A DNA stretch of 25,776 nucleotides. It comes from Thermoplasmata archaeon (GTDB lineage Archaea; Thermoplasmatota; E2; DHVEG-1). How positions within the stretch are numbered: position 1 is the stretch's first letter; each line of letters begins with the position of its first letter. Both the position numbers and the translations under genes were made by a program. The stretch is from assembly GCA_003649845.1 (NCBI GenBank), contig QMTB01000003.1, positions 1-25,776 on the forward strand, written 5' to 3'. Below are positions 18,049-25,776 of the stretch, piece after piece. The notes beneath the pieces were generated by a model. It saw only the letters and a list, made by a program, of their open reading frames with translations. It was not told the origin of the DNA and ran no database searches.

Positions 18049-19407
18049 ATGCAATCTAAAAAAATAGTAGCTCCTATAATTTTTATACTACTAGTATCAA
18101 ATATTAGTTTAGCTATCCATATCTCTAGTTTACATAATCCTCTAGATGGAGGTTGGCTTGAAGAAATAGATGGAGTGAAAATCCTTCATATATCTGGATC
18201 ACACTATGATATGGGATATCAACATGGTTATCTACTAAAAGATGAGTTTAGAGAAAACCTTAGAGCTATATTAAACTATAGTGAGAGTAAAGGATTTACA
18301 TTTAATCGTCTTCTAAATATATGGAATATAATGAAAAACTATGTACCTCAGGAATACATTGAGGAGCTACAAGGTCTTGCTGATGGAGCAGGTGTGTCTT
18401 TTAATGATGTTGCTGCATTGTATATAGCTTATGAATGTAACGGGTTAATGGAATGCTTTGGAATAGTTGCATGGGATAACGCTACTAGAAATGGTGATTT
18501 AATTCATGCTAGAAGTTTTGATCTACCTTTCTCTATAAAAGATCCTGTCACTGGTAAATATGTACATGAAAACTCGGTTTTAATAGTTCGTAAACCAGAT
18601 GATGGTTATGCGTCTATAAGCCCCTCTGTAGTAACTAGGTTAAATGGCGGTGGAGGTGTTAATGAACTGGGTATAGCATATGGGAATCTCATCAGTTGGT
18701 CTAGAGATCAATCTTTCAATGGACCACCTTTCATAATTAGAGCAGAAATGGTTTTAGATCATACGTCAACGATTGAAGATGCTATAAAAATGGTAACACA
18801 AAATAGGACATTAGGTTGGAACTATATTATCTCAGATAAATCCATTGGTTACGCTATAGAAACAAATTCTAATATATTCTATATGGGTAGTTGGGATAAC
18901 CCAGTTGAATCCCTTGGTCCGTTTTGGAGTATAGATCATGTTGTTAGAAGAACAAATTTCTTTATAGATCCAGCATTAGCATCTTCACAGAGAGATAGAT
19001 ATAACCCCGGTGGACTAATGGGTTTAATAAAACTATTAGTAGCTTCAATGGATATGTTTCTACCTAATATGAAGAAACATGTTAATTTCGATCCTGATTT
19101 AATCTATCCAATGTGGAGATTATATAAGACGATGAGTAGAGAAATAGAGAGAGAGCATGGTAATCTAAATTTATCTAACACTATTTCCATGATGAGAAAG
19201 GTGTATAGTGGTAGAACAGATCTTCTACTCAAAATAATGGAGAGGGTAGGTAAAGGGAGAGGATTTGCAGAATCCTGGAATCAATGGGTTTATAATCCAG
19301 AAACAGGTGATATGTACGTTAGCTTCGCCACCTCTGATAGATATGCATATGAAAACCCATTGCACTGTTTCAATATATTTGATCTACTAAATGCTCAACC
19401 TCCATGA
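18049..19407 (+). CDS. Exported C45-family (AAT-type NTN) amidohydrolase/acyltransferase
   Basis: C45 proteins are self-processing N-terminal-nucleophile enzymes that cleave linear amides or transfer acyl groups. I take ATG 18049 (452 residues) as the start, because AAGGAG lies seven bases upstream and the protein then opens with a compact signal peptide (MQSKKIVAPIIFILLVSNIS). ATG 18022 would add nine residues before it. Family features are the GSHYDMGYQHGYLL motif (about 50-63), EELQGLADGAG (about 105-115), and the probable nucleophile Cys136 in MECFGIVAWDNAT, followed by GDLIHARSFDLP. Downstream come the Gly-rich NGGGGVNELGIAYGNL and a C-terminal GFAESWNQWVYNPETGDMYV. Self-cleavage before Cys136 is inferred from the family. 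The substrate is unknown; it acts outside the membrane. Confidence 0.9.
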   Translation: MQSKKIVAPIIFILLVSNISLAIHISSLHNPLDGGWLEEIDGVKILHISGSHYDMGYQHGYLLKDEFRENLRAILNYSESKGFTFNRLLNIWNIMKNYVPQEYIEELQGLADGAGVSFNDVAALYIAYECNGLMECFGIVAWDNATRNGDLIHARSFDLPFSIKDPVTGKYVHENSVLIVRKPDDGYASISPSVVTRLNGGGGVNELGIAYGNLISWSRDQSFNGPPFIIRAEMVLDHTSTIEDAIKMVTQNRTLGWNYIISDKSIGYAIETNSNIFYMGSWDNPVESLGPFWSIDHVVRRTNFFIDPALASSQRDRYNPGGLMGLIKLLVASMDMFLPNMKKHVNFDPDLIYPMWRLYKTMSREIEREHGNLNLSNTISMMRKVYSGRTDLLLKIMERVGKGRGFAESWNQWVYNPETGDMYVSFATSDRYAYENPLHCFNIFDLLNAQPP

Positions 19408-19466
19408 TGCAAATTAAATTTAAATTAAAAAAAGAAAGAGGATAATAATATTATATTAAACAATTT
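19408..19466. terminator. Convergent AT-rich terminator region
   Basis: The C45 gene and the icd gene end toward each other here. The minus strand carries a seven-T run (opposite 19427-19433) followed by three more T, suited to stopping the citrate operon, and the plus strand carries TTTTTA near 19461. No hairpin is needed for archaeal termination. Confidence 0.5.
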
Positions 19467-20663
19467 TTATTGGCTTATCTGATAATTCTTCCATTTCTCT
19501 TCGAGTTTAGGGTCAACAAGCGTATCCATTATATACTTTGCAAATTCTTCGCCAGTTGCACCATCAGATCTACCAGTTATCTTAATCTTCTTCTCATATT
19601 GATGACATATATCTAAAGCCATATCTAATTTCTTTGATTCCTCTGGATAACCTATATGGTTTAGTAGCATAGCTGCTGCTTTTATTATACTAGATGGATC
19701 AGCATATTTTGCTCTTCCTTCCTCTACCATTCTCGGTGCTGAACCATGTATTGCTTCAAACATAGCGTATCTCTTACCGATATTGGCGCTACCAGCAGTA
19801 CCAACTCCACCTTGTATCTGAGCTGCTTCATCAGTAAGTATATCTCCATATAGATTAGGCATTACTATAACTTTAAAATCCTTTTGTCTAGCTGGGTCAA
19901 TAAGTTTAGCTGTCATGATATCGATAAACCAATCATCCCATTCGACCTCTGGATAATCTTTTGCAACTTCTTCTGCTATCTTAAGAAACTTTCCATCAGT
20001 TGTTTTAACAACATTAGCTTTTGTAACAATTGTAACCTTGTTTATATTATTCTTCTTAGCATAATCAAAAGCTAGTCTTATAATCCTCTCTGCACCCTGC
20101 GTGGTAATAACCTTGAAATCTATAGCAAGATCTTCATTAACATTGATTCCTTTACTACCCAGAATATATGCACCCTCTGTATTCTCCCTGAAAAACATCC
20201 AGTCTATACCTTTCTCTGGAACCTTAACAGGCCTCACATTAGCAAAGAGATCAAGTTCTCTACGCATTGCTACATTAGCGCTTTCTATATTAGGCCATGG
20301 ATCTCCTTTCTTTGGTGTAGTAGTAGGACCCTTTAATATAACATGACATTTCTTTATCTCTCCTAGTATATCATCTGGAATAGCTTTTCCTACTTTCGCA
20401 CGATTCTCAATGGTTAAACCTTCTATAGTTCGAAACTCTATCTTACCATTGTCTATCCCCTCTTTAAGTAGGAATTCTAGTATAGTTTGAGCATGTCTAC
20501 ATATGTAAGGCCCTATACCATCTCCACCGACAACACCTATTATAATCGGTTTAATCTTACTATAGTCAATCCATTCAACATCCTTCTTCATCCGTTCTAT
20601 TCTCTCTAGTTGCTCTAGTATAATCTTCTCAAAATGCTCCTTTGCTTTCTCAATCTCCTTCAT
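19467..20663 (-). CDS. icd: Isocitrate dehydrogenase (IDH/IPMDH superfamily)
   Basis: The enzyme interconverts isocitrate and 2-oxoglutarate + CO2. The 398 residues carry the IDH active site: VVGGDGIGP, substrate-binding SANVAMRRELDLFANVRP (Ser, Asn and two Arg as in E. coli IDH), FFRENTEGAY with the catalytic Tyr, VTKANVVKTTDGKF with the catalytic Lys, and the metal-binding Asp pair in NLYGDILTDEAAQ. KTTDGKF follows the IDH pattern and not isopropylmalate dehydrogenase. The coenzyme loop is HGSAPRMVEEGRAKYADP; an Arg stands where NADP-IDHs have Lys and NAD enzymes have Asp, hinting at NADP. It is the last gene of acn-aclB-aclA-icd: its ATG directly abuts the aclA stop and its Shine-Dalgarno sequence (GGAGGT) lies inside aclA. 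Confidence 0.92.
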   Translation of the reverse strand: MKEIEKAKEHFEKIILEQLERIERMKKDVEWIDYSKIKPIIIGVVGGDGIGPYICRHAQTILEFLLKEGIDNGKIEFRTIEGLTIENRAKVGKAIPDDILGEIKKCHVILKGPTTTPKKGDPWPNIESANVAMRRELDLFANVRPVKVPEKGIDWMFFRENTEGAYILGSKGINVNEDLAIDFKVITTQGAERIIRLAFDYAKKNNINKVTIVTKANVVKTTDGKFLKIAEEVAKDYPEVEWDDWFIDIMTAKLIDPARQKDFKVIVMPNLYGDILTDEAAQIQGGVGTAGSANIGKRYAMFEAIHGSAPRMVEEGRAKYADPSSIIKAAAMLLNHIGYPEESKKLDMALDICHQYEKKIKITGRSDGATGEEFAKYIMDTLVDPKLEEKWKNYQISQ

Positions 20664-22520
20664 CTATCTTACCTCCTCTGGTTTATCAGGCATCATATAG
20701 AGGATATCATCCCATGGATGCCTATATAATCTAGTTTTAAGGCGCTTTTGATCGATGATATGACCTATGAGACCTATGCTTCTACCTAGTACAAAGAATG
20801 CATTCAGTATACCTAGATCGATGAACTCTCTAACCTCTTCTCTTGAATACCCTATGCTTCTCAGCATATCACATATTGATACACCTATGCAACCATCAAC
20901 GTTGAGTATCAAATTATTTCTCTTAGCAGTAGTAAGCTTCTCTACTTCTAGAGCATAATCTAATGTTTCTGTTACTGGAAAATGTTTTTTAACATAATTC
21001 TTGATGATTTCAACTCTGACGTCAGGGTTTGTAACAGATTTCACTCTATGACCTATACCTTGAATATTTACATTCTTACTCTTCATATCTTTAACCATAA
21101 ACTCTGGTGTTTTACCTGCATACAAGTATGTTGTGAAATGATCAGCAGCACCTTGAACTGCTCCACCAAATCTTGGACCTATAGTTAGAAGTCCACTGGC
21201 TAGAGAGGATACAAGATCTTTACCAGCTCTCGCTGCAACAATCGCATTATGGGCACCAGAAACAGCGGGACCATGATCAGCGGTTACAAGTATGATCATC
21301 TCTAGGAAGTCAGTAGCCCATTTTGGAAGTTTCTTCTTAAACCATAGTAAACCTATTACTCCACCAAGACCATATTTTTCTTCGAATATCTTACTGATTG
21401 GTACACCACAGTATCTCAGCTCTTCTCCTCTATCATCAGATATAGTTGAGATGAACTCAGTGGGTTTCCTTATAATACCTTCCTTGAGAGCTATTTTATA
21501 ATCAATCGGTATCTTCGGTGGTTCGACATCAGGCTTTGGAATGAGTTTACCTTCTTTTACAAGTTTTTCATAGGTTTCCTTTATCTTTTTATCAAAATCC
21601 TCGAAAGAATCAGGTACTATAGCTCCTGCTTCCCTTAATGCTTTATTTTTAGCATCAGCTGTCTCTTTTTCTGCACCAGCTCTAGCTCCAGCGTGTCCAA
21701 ATTGTACTTCTGCTGGAAATACCTTAGAGCATGTACCGATACACCATGCAACTAATGGTTTCTTTATCTCTCCGTTCTTCAATGCATCTACAACAGCATA
21801 TTCATCTGTACCTCCGACCTCTCCTAGCATTACAATCATTTTAATCTCAGGGTTTTTCTCATAACGCATGATATGGTCAATGAAGGTTGAACCAGGATAT
21901 CTATCACCACCTATAGCTATACCTTCATATACTCCATCTGTATTCCTAGCGATTATATTATTCAATTCATTTGATAATCCGCCTGATTTAGATACATAAG
22001 CAACACTACCAGGTCTATGCAGACGAGAAGTGATTATATTATCTAATGTTCCCGCTGTATTACCTATTTTAAAAGCACCTGCTGCTATACCACCAACAGT
22101 AGCAGGACCAATAATCCATTTTTTCTTCTCCCTAGCAATCTTTATAAGCTCTCTAGTTCTCCTCTCTGGTACTCCCTCGGCTATAATAGCAACTGTTCTA
22201 ATTGTATCTGTTTCAAGTGCCTCCTTAGTAGTGGGATACGCTGATCTAAAACTTGCAAAATTAACCATAACATCTGCATCAGGGTGATTCTCAACTGCTT
22301 CCTTTAGTGTTCTATACATTGGAAGGAGAATCTCCTTTGTACCCCAGAAACATTTATGATAACCTTCTCTTGTAGGGTTAACGATACATGCAACTGATGG
22401 TTTCTCTCTCCTACATGCATAATCAAAATCGAGCATCCTCTGTATGGCATTCTGCTGATAGCCGAAGACTATAGATGTTGTATCTCTATCAAACAATATA
22501 TAATCTGGTTTCTTCGTCAT
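20664..22520 (-). CDS. aclA: ATP-citrate lyase subunit A (CoA-ligase plus citryl-CoA lyase domains)
   Basis: With AclB this forms ATP-citrate lyase: citrate + CoA + ATP -> acetyl-CoA + oxaloacetate + ADP + Pi. The 618 residues are the usual length. Residues 1-320 are a succinyl-CoA-synthetase-alpha-like domain with the phosphorylated His276 in QFGHAGARAGAE. Residues about 340-618 are a citrate-synthase-like lyase domain with TADHGPAVSGAHNAI (His424), AGKDLVSSLASGLLTIGPRF, GIGHRVKS (His491), LILNVDG (Asp542), VLGRSIGLIGH and LYRHPWDDILYMMPD. These segments closely match the eukaryotic ACLY C-terminus as I remember it, which separates it from succinyl-CoA synthetase. It begins one base after the aclB stop. 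Confidence 0.97.
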   Translation of the reverse strand: MTKKPDYILFDRDTTSIVFGYQQNAIQRMLDFDYACRREKPSVACIVNPTREGYHKCFWGTKEILLPMYRTLKEAVENHPDADVMVNFASFRSAYPTTKEALETDTIRTVAIIAEGVPERRTRELIKIAREKKKWIIGPATVGGIAAGAFKIGNTAGTLDNIITSRLHRPGSVAYVSKSGGLSNELNNIIARNTDGVYEGIAIGGDRYPGSTFIDHIMRYEKNPEIKMIVMLGEVGGTDEYAVVDALKNGEIKKPLVAWCIGTCSKVFPAEVQFGHAGARAGAEKETADAKNKALREAGAIVPDSFEDFDKKIKETYEKLVKEGKLIPKPDVEPPKIPIDYKIALKEGIIRKPTEFISTISDDRGEELRYCGVPISKIFEEKYGLGGVIGLLWFKKKLPKWATDFLEMIILVTADHGPAVSGAHNAIVAARAGKDLVSSLASGLLTIGPRFGGAVQGAADHFTTYLYAGKTPEFMVKDMKSKNVNIQGIGHRVKSVTNPDVRVEIIKNYVKKHFPVTETLDYALEVEKLTTAKRNNLILNVDGCIGVSICDMLRSIGYSREEVREFIDLGILNAFFVLGRSIGLIGHIIDQKRLKTRLYRHPWDDILYMMPDKPEEVR

Positions 22521-22521
22521 C

Positions 22522-23799
22522 TTAACTCTCCTCCTTTAAAGCCATGCTGACTATTCTAGTCATATGGGTTTCTGGTCCATAAACCTCTATAGGTACACCG
22601 AGTTCTTCTCCAAGTTCCCTCATCTTTTTTAAACCTTCTTGATAATTGGGCCCTCCTCTTCTAACATAAATCTTAGCGTTTACTTTCTTGAGTTTATCTT
22701 TATATTCTCTTAAAGCTTTTATAATACCTGTGAAAGTTTTTGCTACATCTGTGAAGTTTGCAATACCGCCACCAATAATTAGAATCTTTGATCTACCTTT
22801 TGGATCCTTCTCCCTTGTCATGAGATCAAGGATGGTTTTAGCATACTCATAGGTTTCATCAGTGCTAGGGTTACCGCTATACTCGCCATAGTTTGCAAGT
22901 TCATCTCTAAAGCCTAGATCAACGATTGTATCTGCATAGATTACGCTTGCTCCACCACCTGCAACCATAGTCCAAACTCTACCTTTAGGATTTAGCACAG
23001 TAAGCTTAAGTGATGCACCTGTTTTCTCATCAAGCTCTTTTATATAGGCTTCTTCTTTGGATAGTTTTCTACCAAAGGGTGGTGGAAACTCTAAGTCGCC
23101 CCATTTTGATGCGCATTCAAAAGCAGCAGTGTCATCTAGACGTGCAACTAAATCCAATGGTATAATCTCTTTATCAACAATAGTAAATGGGTTTATCTCT
23201 AGATATGCATAATGTAGATCTAAATAGAATTTAAATAAACCTTTAATGAAATCAGTGATAACCTCTTTTTTATCCTCAGGTGTATCTTTAGGTAGTTTAC
23301 CAGTAATATCAACATCCTCTATATCTTGATCAATGTCAACCTGTATCTCAGCAACTGTATCCCAAACTGATTCTATATCTACTCCCCCATGATTTGAGAA
23401 ATAGATGGTGTCGCCTTCTCTATTGCTTTTAATAGCAACATAGAATTCTTCCTTATGCGGCGTAAAAGGTTCTATTAAGAAATGCGTTAGTTTATCTGTA
23501 ACTTTACCTACAGTTACTTCTTTATTCATCATCTCTTTTAACCATTTCTTGATTTCATCAAAAGTTGCATCAAGTTTAATCAAACCATGTTTTCCTCTTT
23601 TACCAAACAATTGATCTGGTTTCGCTACTAGTTTCTCTTTTTTAAGCCATTCATATTTTTCTGGAAGAGCATCAATGTCTGTATCTGATCCAACTAAGAC
23701 TACTTTACCATGGTATTTATAACCTCTATCTATATAGTCTAACCAGTATTTTGCTAGCATTCTCTTTGCATCATACTCTCTTATACCTCTCTGTGCCAT
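22522..23799 (-). CDS. aclB: ATP-citrate lyase subunit B (ATP-grasp, citrate-binding)
   Basis: This is the partner of AclA; it binds ATP and citrate and forms the phosphorylated intermediate chemistry. The 425 residues match the ACLY N-terminal region and the small bacterial AclB subunit. An ATP-grasp fold covers about 1-240, with REYDAKRMLAKYWLDYI at the N-terminus and YLEINPFTIVDKEIIPLD as the metal/nucleotide region. The citrate-binding/CoA-ligase-like domain follows with TMVAGGGASVIYADTIVDLG, ANYGEYSGNPS, LIIGGGIANFTDVAKTFTGI and the closing GPETHMTRIVSMAL. The start directly abuts the aconitase stop (TAA-ATG), and GGAGGA in the last aconitase codons serves as the Shine-Dalgarno sequence. 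aclB-aclA order equals the domain order of fused animal ACLY. Confidence 0.96.
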   Translation of the reverse strand: MAQRGIREYDAKRMLAKYWLDYIDRGYKYHGKVVLVGSDTDIDALPEKYEWLKKEKLVAKPDQLFGKRGKHGLIKLDATFDEIKKWLKEMMNKEVTVGKVTDKLTHFLIEPFTPHKEEFYVAIKSNREGDTIYFSNHGGVDIESVWDTVAEIQVDIDQDIEDVDITGKLPKDTPEDKKEVITDFIKGLFKFYLDLHYAYLEINPFTIVDKEIIPLDLVARLDDTAAFECASKWGDLEFPPPFGRKLSKEEAYIKELDEKTGASLKLTVLNPKGRVWTMVAGGGASVIYADTIVDLGFRDELANYGEYSGNPSTDETYEYAKTILDLMTREKDPKGRSKILIIGGGIANFTDVAKTFTGIIKALREYKDKLKKVNAKIYVRRGGPNYQEGLKKMRELGEELGVPIEVYGPETHMTRIVSMALKEES

Positions 23800-25731
23800 T
23801 TATCTTCCTCCTATATTCTTTTTTATAAAAGGTAGTTTCCCTCCTTCTCTAAGTATTGCTATATCCATCTCACTTAGATTATGCTTTAGTTTTATAGAGA
23901 ATCCCTTTGTTACATCCTTCAACGTTGCTTCTCCATTTTCCAGACTGCTCACATCTACTTCAAGTTTATCTCCTTGTTCGATTCTATCGTAATCCTTTAC
24001 ATCAGAAAATACAAGTGGTACTATTCCAAAGTTAATTAGGTTTTCAGAATGTATCCTTGCAAAGGATTTTGCTATAACTGCTTTAACTCCAAGATATTTT
24101 GGTGCTATAGCTGCATGTTCTCTGCTAGATCCTTGTCCATAGTTTTCTCCACCTATTACAAATCCTCCTTTCTTCTCCATTGCTCTCTCATAGAATTTCT
24201 CATCAACTCTTGAAAAAACATATTTAGATATCTCTGGGATATTACTCCTTAAAGGAAGTATTTTAGCCCCTGCAGGCATGATATGATCTGTTGTAATATT
24301 ATCTCCAACTTTAATCAAAACCTCGCCCTTGAGTTTCTCTACAAGCGGTGGGAATTCTGGTAGAGGTTTAATATTTGGCCCTCTTACTACCTTAACTTTT
24401 TCTGCTTCTTCTGGTGGAAGAGGTAGTATGATCATATTATCATTTATAATGAATCTATCTGGCATTACTATCTCCACTGGTTTACCCAATTTTCTTGGAT
24501 CAGTAAGTACTCCGTTTATTGCTGTTGCAGCTGCTGTCTCTGGACTGACAAGTAGAACCTTAGCATCTTTTGTTCCACTCCTCCCCTCAAAGTTACGGTT
24601 ATATGTTCTAATACTTACTGATCCAGATGGAGGAGCCCCTCCCATACCAATGCATGGTCCACATGCATTCTCTAGAATCCTTGCACCTGCATCAACAAGA
24701 TATTTATATTCCCCTGTTTCAACTAGATGTGCAACAACTTGTCTTGAGCCAGGGTTTATAAGTAGAGAGAGATTTGGCGCAACGGTTTTACCTTTTAATA
24801 TTTGTGCAACTACTTTCATATCTCTAAGAGAAGAATTTGTACATGAGCCTATAGCAACTTGCTGCACCTCCATTCCCTCAATGTCTGCCACAGGTTTTAC
24901 ATTACCTGGACTATGTGGTAATGCTGCTAGAGGTTCCAGTTCATCAAGGTTGATCTCTATAATCTCATCATAATATTCTTCTCCATCAGATTTCAACTCT
25001 ATCCATTGCTCCTCTCTCCCTTGAGCTTTTAGAAATCCTCTTGTTACTTCATCACTAGGGAATATACTTGTTGTAGCTCCAGTTTCTGTACCCATATTTG
25101 TTATCGTAGCTCTCTCTGGAATACTAAGAGTTTTTACTCCTGGCCCAAAGTATTCAAATACCTTTCCAACTCCGCCTTTGACATCGACTCTTCTGAGTAG
25201 TTCTAATATAATGTCTTTTGCAGATACCCATGGTGGAAGTTTACCATTAAGTTTTACTCCGACTATTTTTGGATATTTCAATGCAAAAGGTTCTCCAGCC
25301 ATTGCAGCAGCTACATTTAATCCGCCTGCACCTATTGCTAGAGATCCTATGCCTCCTGCGGTTGGAGTATGACTATCGCTACCAAGCAATGTTTTACCTG
25401 GACGGGCAAATCTTTCAAGATGAATTTGATGGCATATTCCATTTCCTGGACGTGAAAAGTATAATCCATATCTCGCTGCAACTGATTGTAGATAAATATG
25501 ATCATCTGGGTTTTTAAAATCTGTTTGAAGAGTGTTATGGTCAACATAGCTTACACTTAACTCTGTTTTAACCCGAGGTATACCTATTGCTTCGAATTCT
25601 AGATAAGCCATTGTTCCAGTTGCATCTTGAGTAAGTGTTTGATCAATCTTTATCTTTATCTCTTCTCCCTTTTCAGGTGTTCCTTCCACAATATGTTTAT
25701 CAAGTATTTTTTCAGTAATTGTTTTCCCCAT
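23800..25731 (-). CDS. acn: Aconitate hydratase (Aquifex-like 640-residue type)
   Basis: This 4Fe-4S enzyme interconverts citrate and isocitrate. The 643-residue protein has the short form also seen in Aquifex. Features are DQTLTQDATGTMAYLEFEAI near the N-terminus, LGSDSHTPTAGGIGSLAIGA (about 116-135), the cluster ligands Cys297 (AIGSCTNSS), Cys357 and Cys360 (NACGPCIGMGG), and substrate residues in YNRNFEGRSG. The C-terminal swivel domain has GGENYGQGSSREHAAIAPKY with the catalytic Ser. All key residues are intact. It is the first gene of the citrate operon in this window; only 45 bases of upstream sequence are visible, containing a TTTATT that might be a TATA box near 25770. Confidence 0.96.
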   Translation of the reverse strand: MGKTITEKILDKHIVEGTPEKGEEIKIKIDQTLTQDATGTMAYLEFEAIGIPRVKTELSVSYVDHNTLQTDFKNPDDHIYLQSVAARYGLYFSRPGNGICHQIHLERFARPGKTLLGSDSHTPTAGGIGSLAIGAGGLNVAAAMAGEPFALKYPKIVGVKLNGKLPPWVSAKDIILELLRRVDVKGGVGKVFEYFGPGVKTLSIPERATITNMGTETGATTSIFPSDEVTRGFLKAQGREEQWIELKSDGEEYYDEIIEINLDELEPLAALPHSPGNVKPVADIEGMEVQQVAIGSCTNSSLRDMKVVAQILKGKTVAPNLSLLINPGSRQVVAHLVETGEYKYLVDAGARILENACGPCIGMGGAPPSGSVSIRTYNRNFEGRSGTKDAKVLLVSPETAAATAINGVLTDPRKLGKPVEIVMPDRFIINDNMIILPLPPEEAEKVKVVRGPNIKPLPEFPPLVEKLKGEVLIKVGDNITTDHIMPAGAKILPLRSNIPEISKYVFSRVDEKFYERAMEKKGGFVIGGENYGQGSSREHAAIAPKYLGVKAVIAKSFARIHSENLINFGIVPLVFSDVKDYDRIEQGDKLEVDVSSLENGEATLKDVTKGFSIKLKHNLSEMDIAILREGGKLPFIKKNIGGR

Positions 25732-25776
25732 TGTTGATCAACTCTTCTAGGTGTATTGTATCTGCTGGAATAAAGA

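Noticed and set aside
19467..20663. 3-isopropylmalate or homoisocitrate dehydrogenase as an alternative
   Set aside because: The Ser-x-Asn substrate motif, the RENTEGAY and KTTDGKF patterns and the operon with aconitase and ATP-citrate lyase favour isocitrate dehydrogenase.
20664..22520. Succinyl-CoA synthetase alpha subunit as an alternative for this gene
   Set aside because: The N-terminal half fits, but the protein is twice as long and carries a full citrate-synthase-like lyase domain, as only ATP-citrate lyase does.
24329..24973. A 214-codon plus-strand reading frame
   Set aside because: Antisense to aconitase, Ser/Pro/Thr-rich shadow composition, no known motif.

Overview
The window is AT-rich archaeal DNA. 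It carries archaeal S12, S7 and EF-2 (with the diphthamide histidine), MCM, the large subunit of DNA polymerase D, and an archaeal-type SRP RNA. Polymerase D excludes bacteria and points to a euryarchaeal-grade lineage. A Thermoplasmatota-like origin is my guess and is not proved here. The SRP RNA is about 52% G+C by hand count, well above the surrounding DNA but low for a hyperthermophile's structured RNA, so a mesophile or moderate thermophile is more likely. I saw no tRNA, rRNA, CRISPR array, transposase or integrase.

Layout. Positions 1-3515 (minus) hold the first 1171 codons of a very large secreted surface protein (beta-helix, cadherin/Ig-like and PKD domains), cut by the window edge. 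An AT-rich spacer with promoters follows, then the plus-strand translation cluster rpsL-rpsG-fusA (3869-7104). A small unknown gene (7361-7720) runs tail to tail into mcm (7717-9822, minus). The SRP RNA gene lies immediately upstream of mcm on the same strand (about 9844-10188). Above it are a small two-helix membrane protein (10198-10494) and the PolD large subunit (10588-14001), both minus. Next come an acyl-CoA dehydrogenase and, one base upstream of it, a LarA-type nickel-pincer hydroxyacid racemase homologue (14156-16622, minus), then a SemiSWEET sugar transporter (16680-16955, minus). Two plus-strand secreted proteins follow: an unknown one and a C45/NTN-type amidohydrolase (17212-19407).

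The metabolic highlight is 19467-25731 (minus): a tightly packed operon aconitase -> aclB -> aclA -> isocitrate dehydrogenase. The start codons follow the preceding stops by 0 or 1 base. Together these enzymes interconvert 2-oxoglutarate + CO2 with acetyl-CoA + oxaloacetate through isocitrate and citrate. That is the citrate-cleaving arm of the reductive TCA cycle, or alternatively a route from citrate to acetyl-CoA. ATP-citrate lyase is uncommon in archaea, and the lyase half reads very much like the eukaryotic enzyme.

Other points of interest are the SRP RNA-mcm arrangement, the larA-acyl-CoA dehydrogenase pair, a perfect inverted repeat at the predicted transcription start of the C45 gene, a short overlapping upstream ORF before the unknown secreted gene, and a strong orphan Shine-Dalgarno sequence in the rpsL leader.
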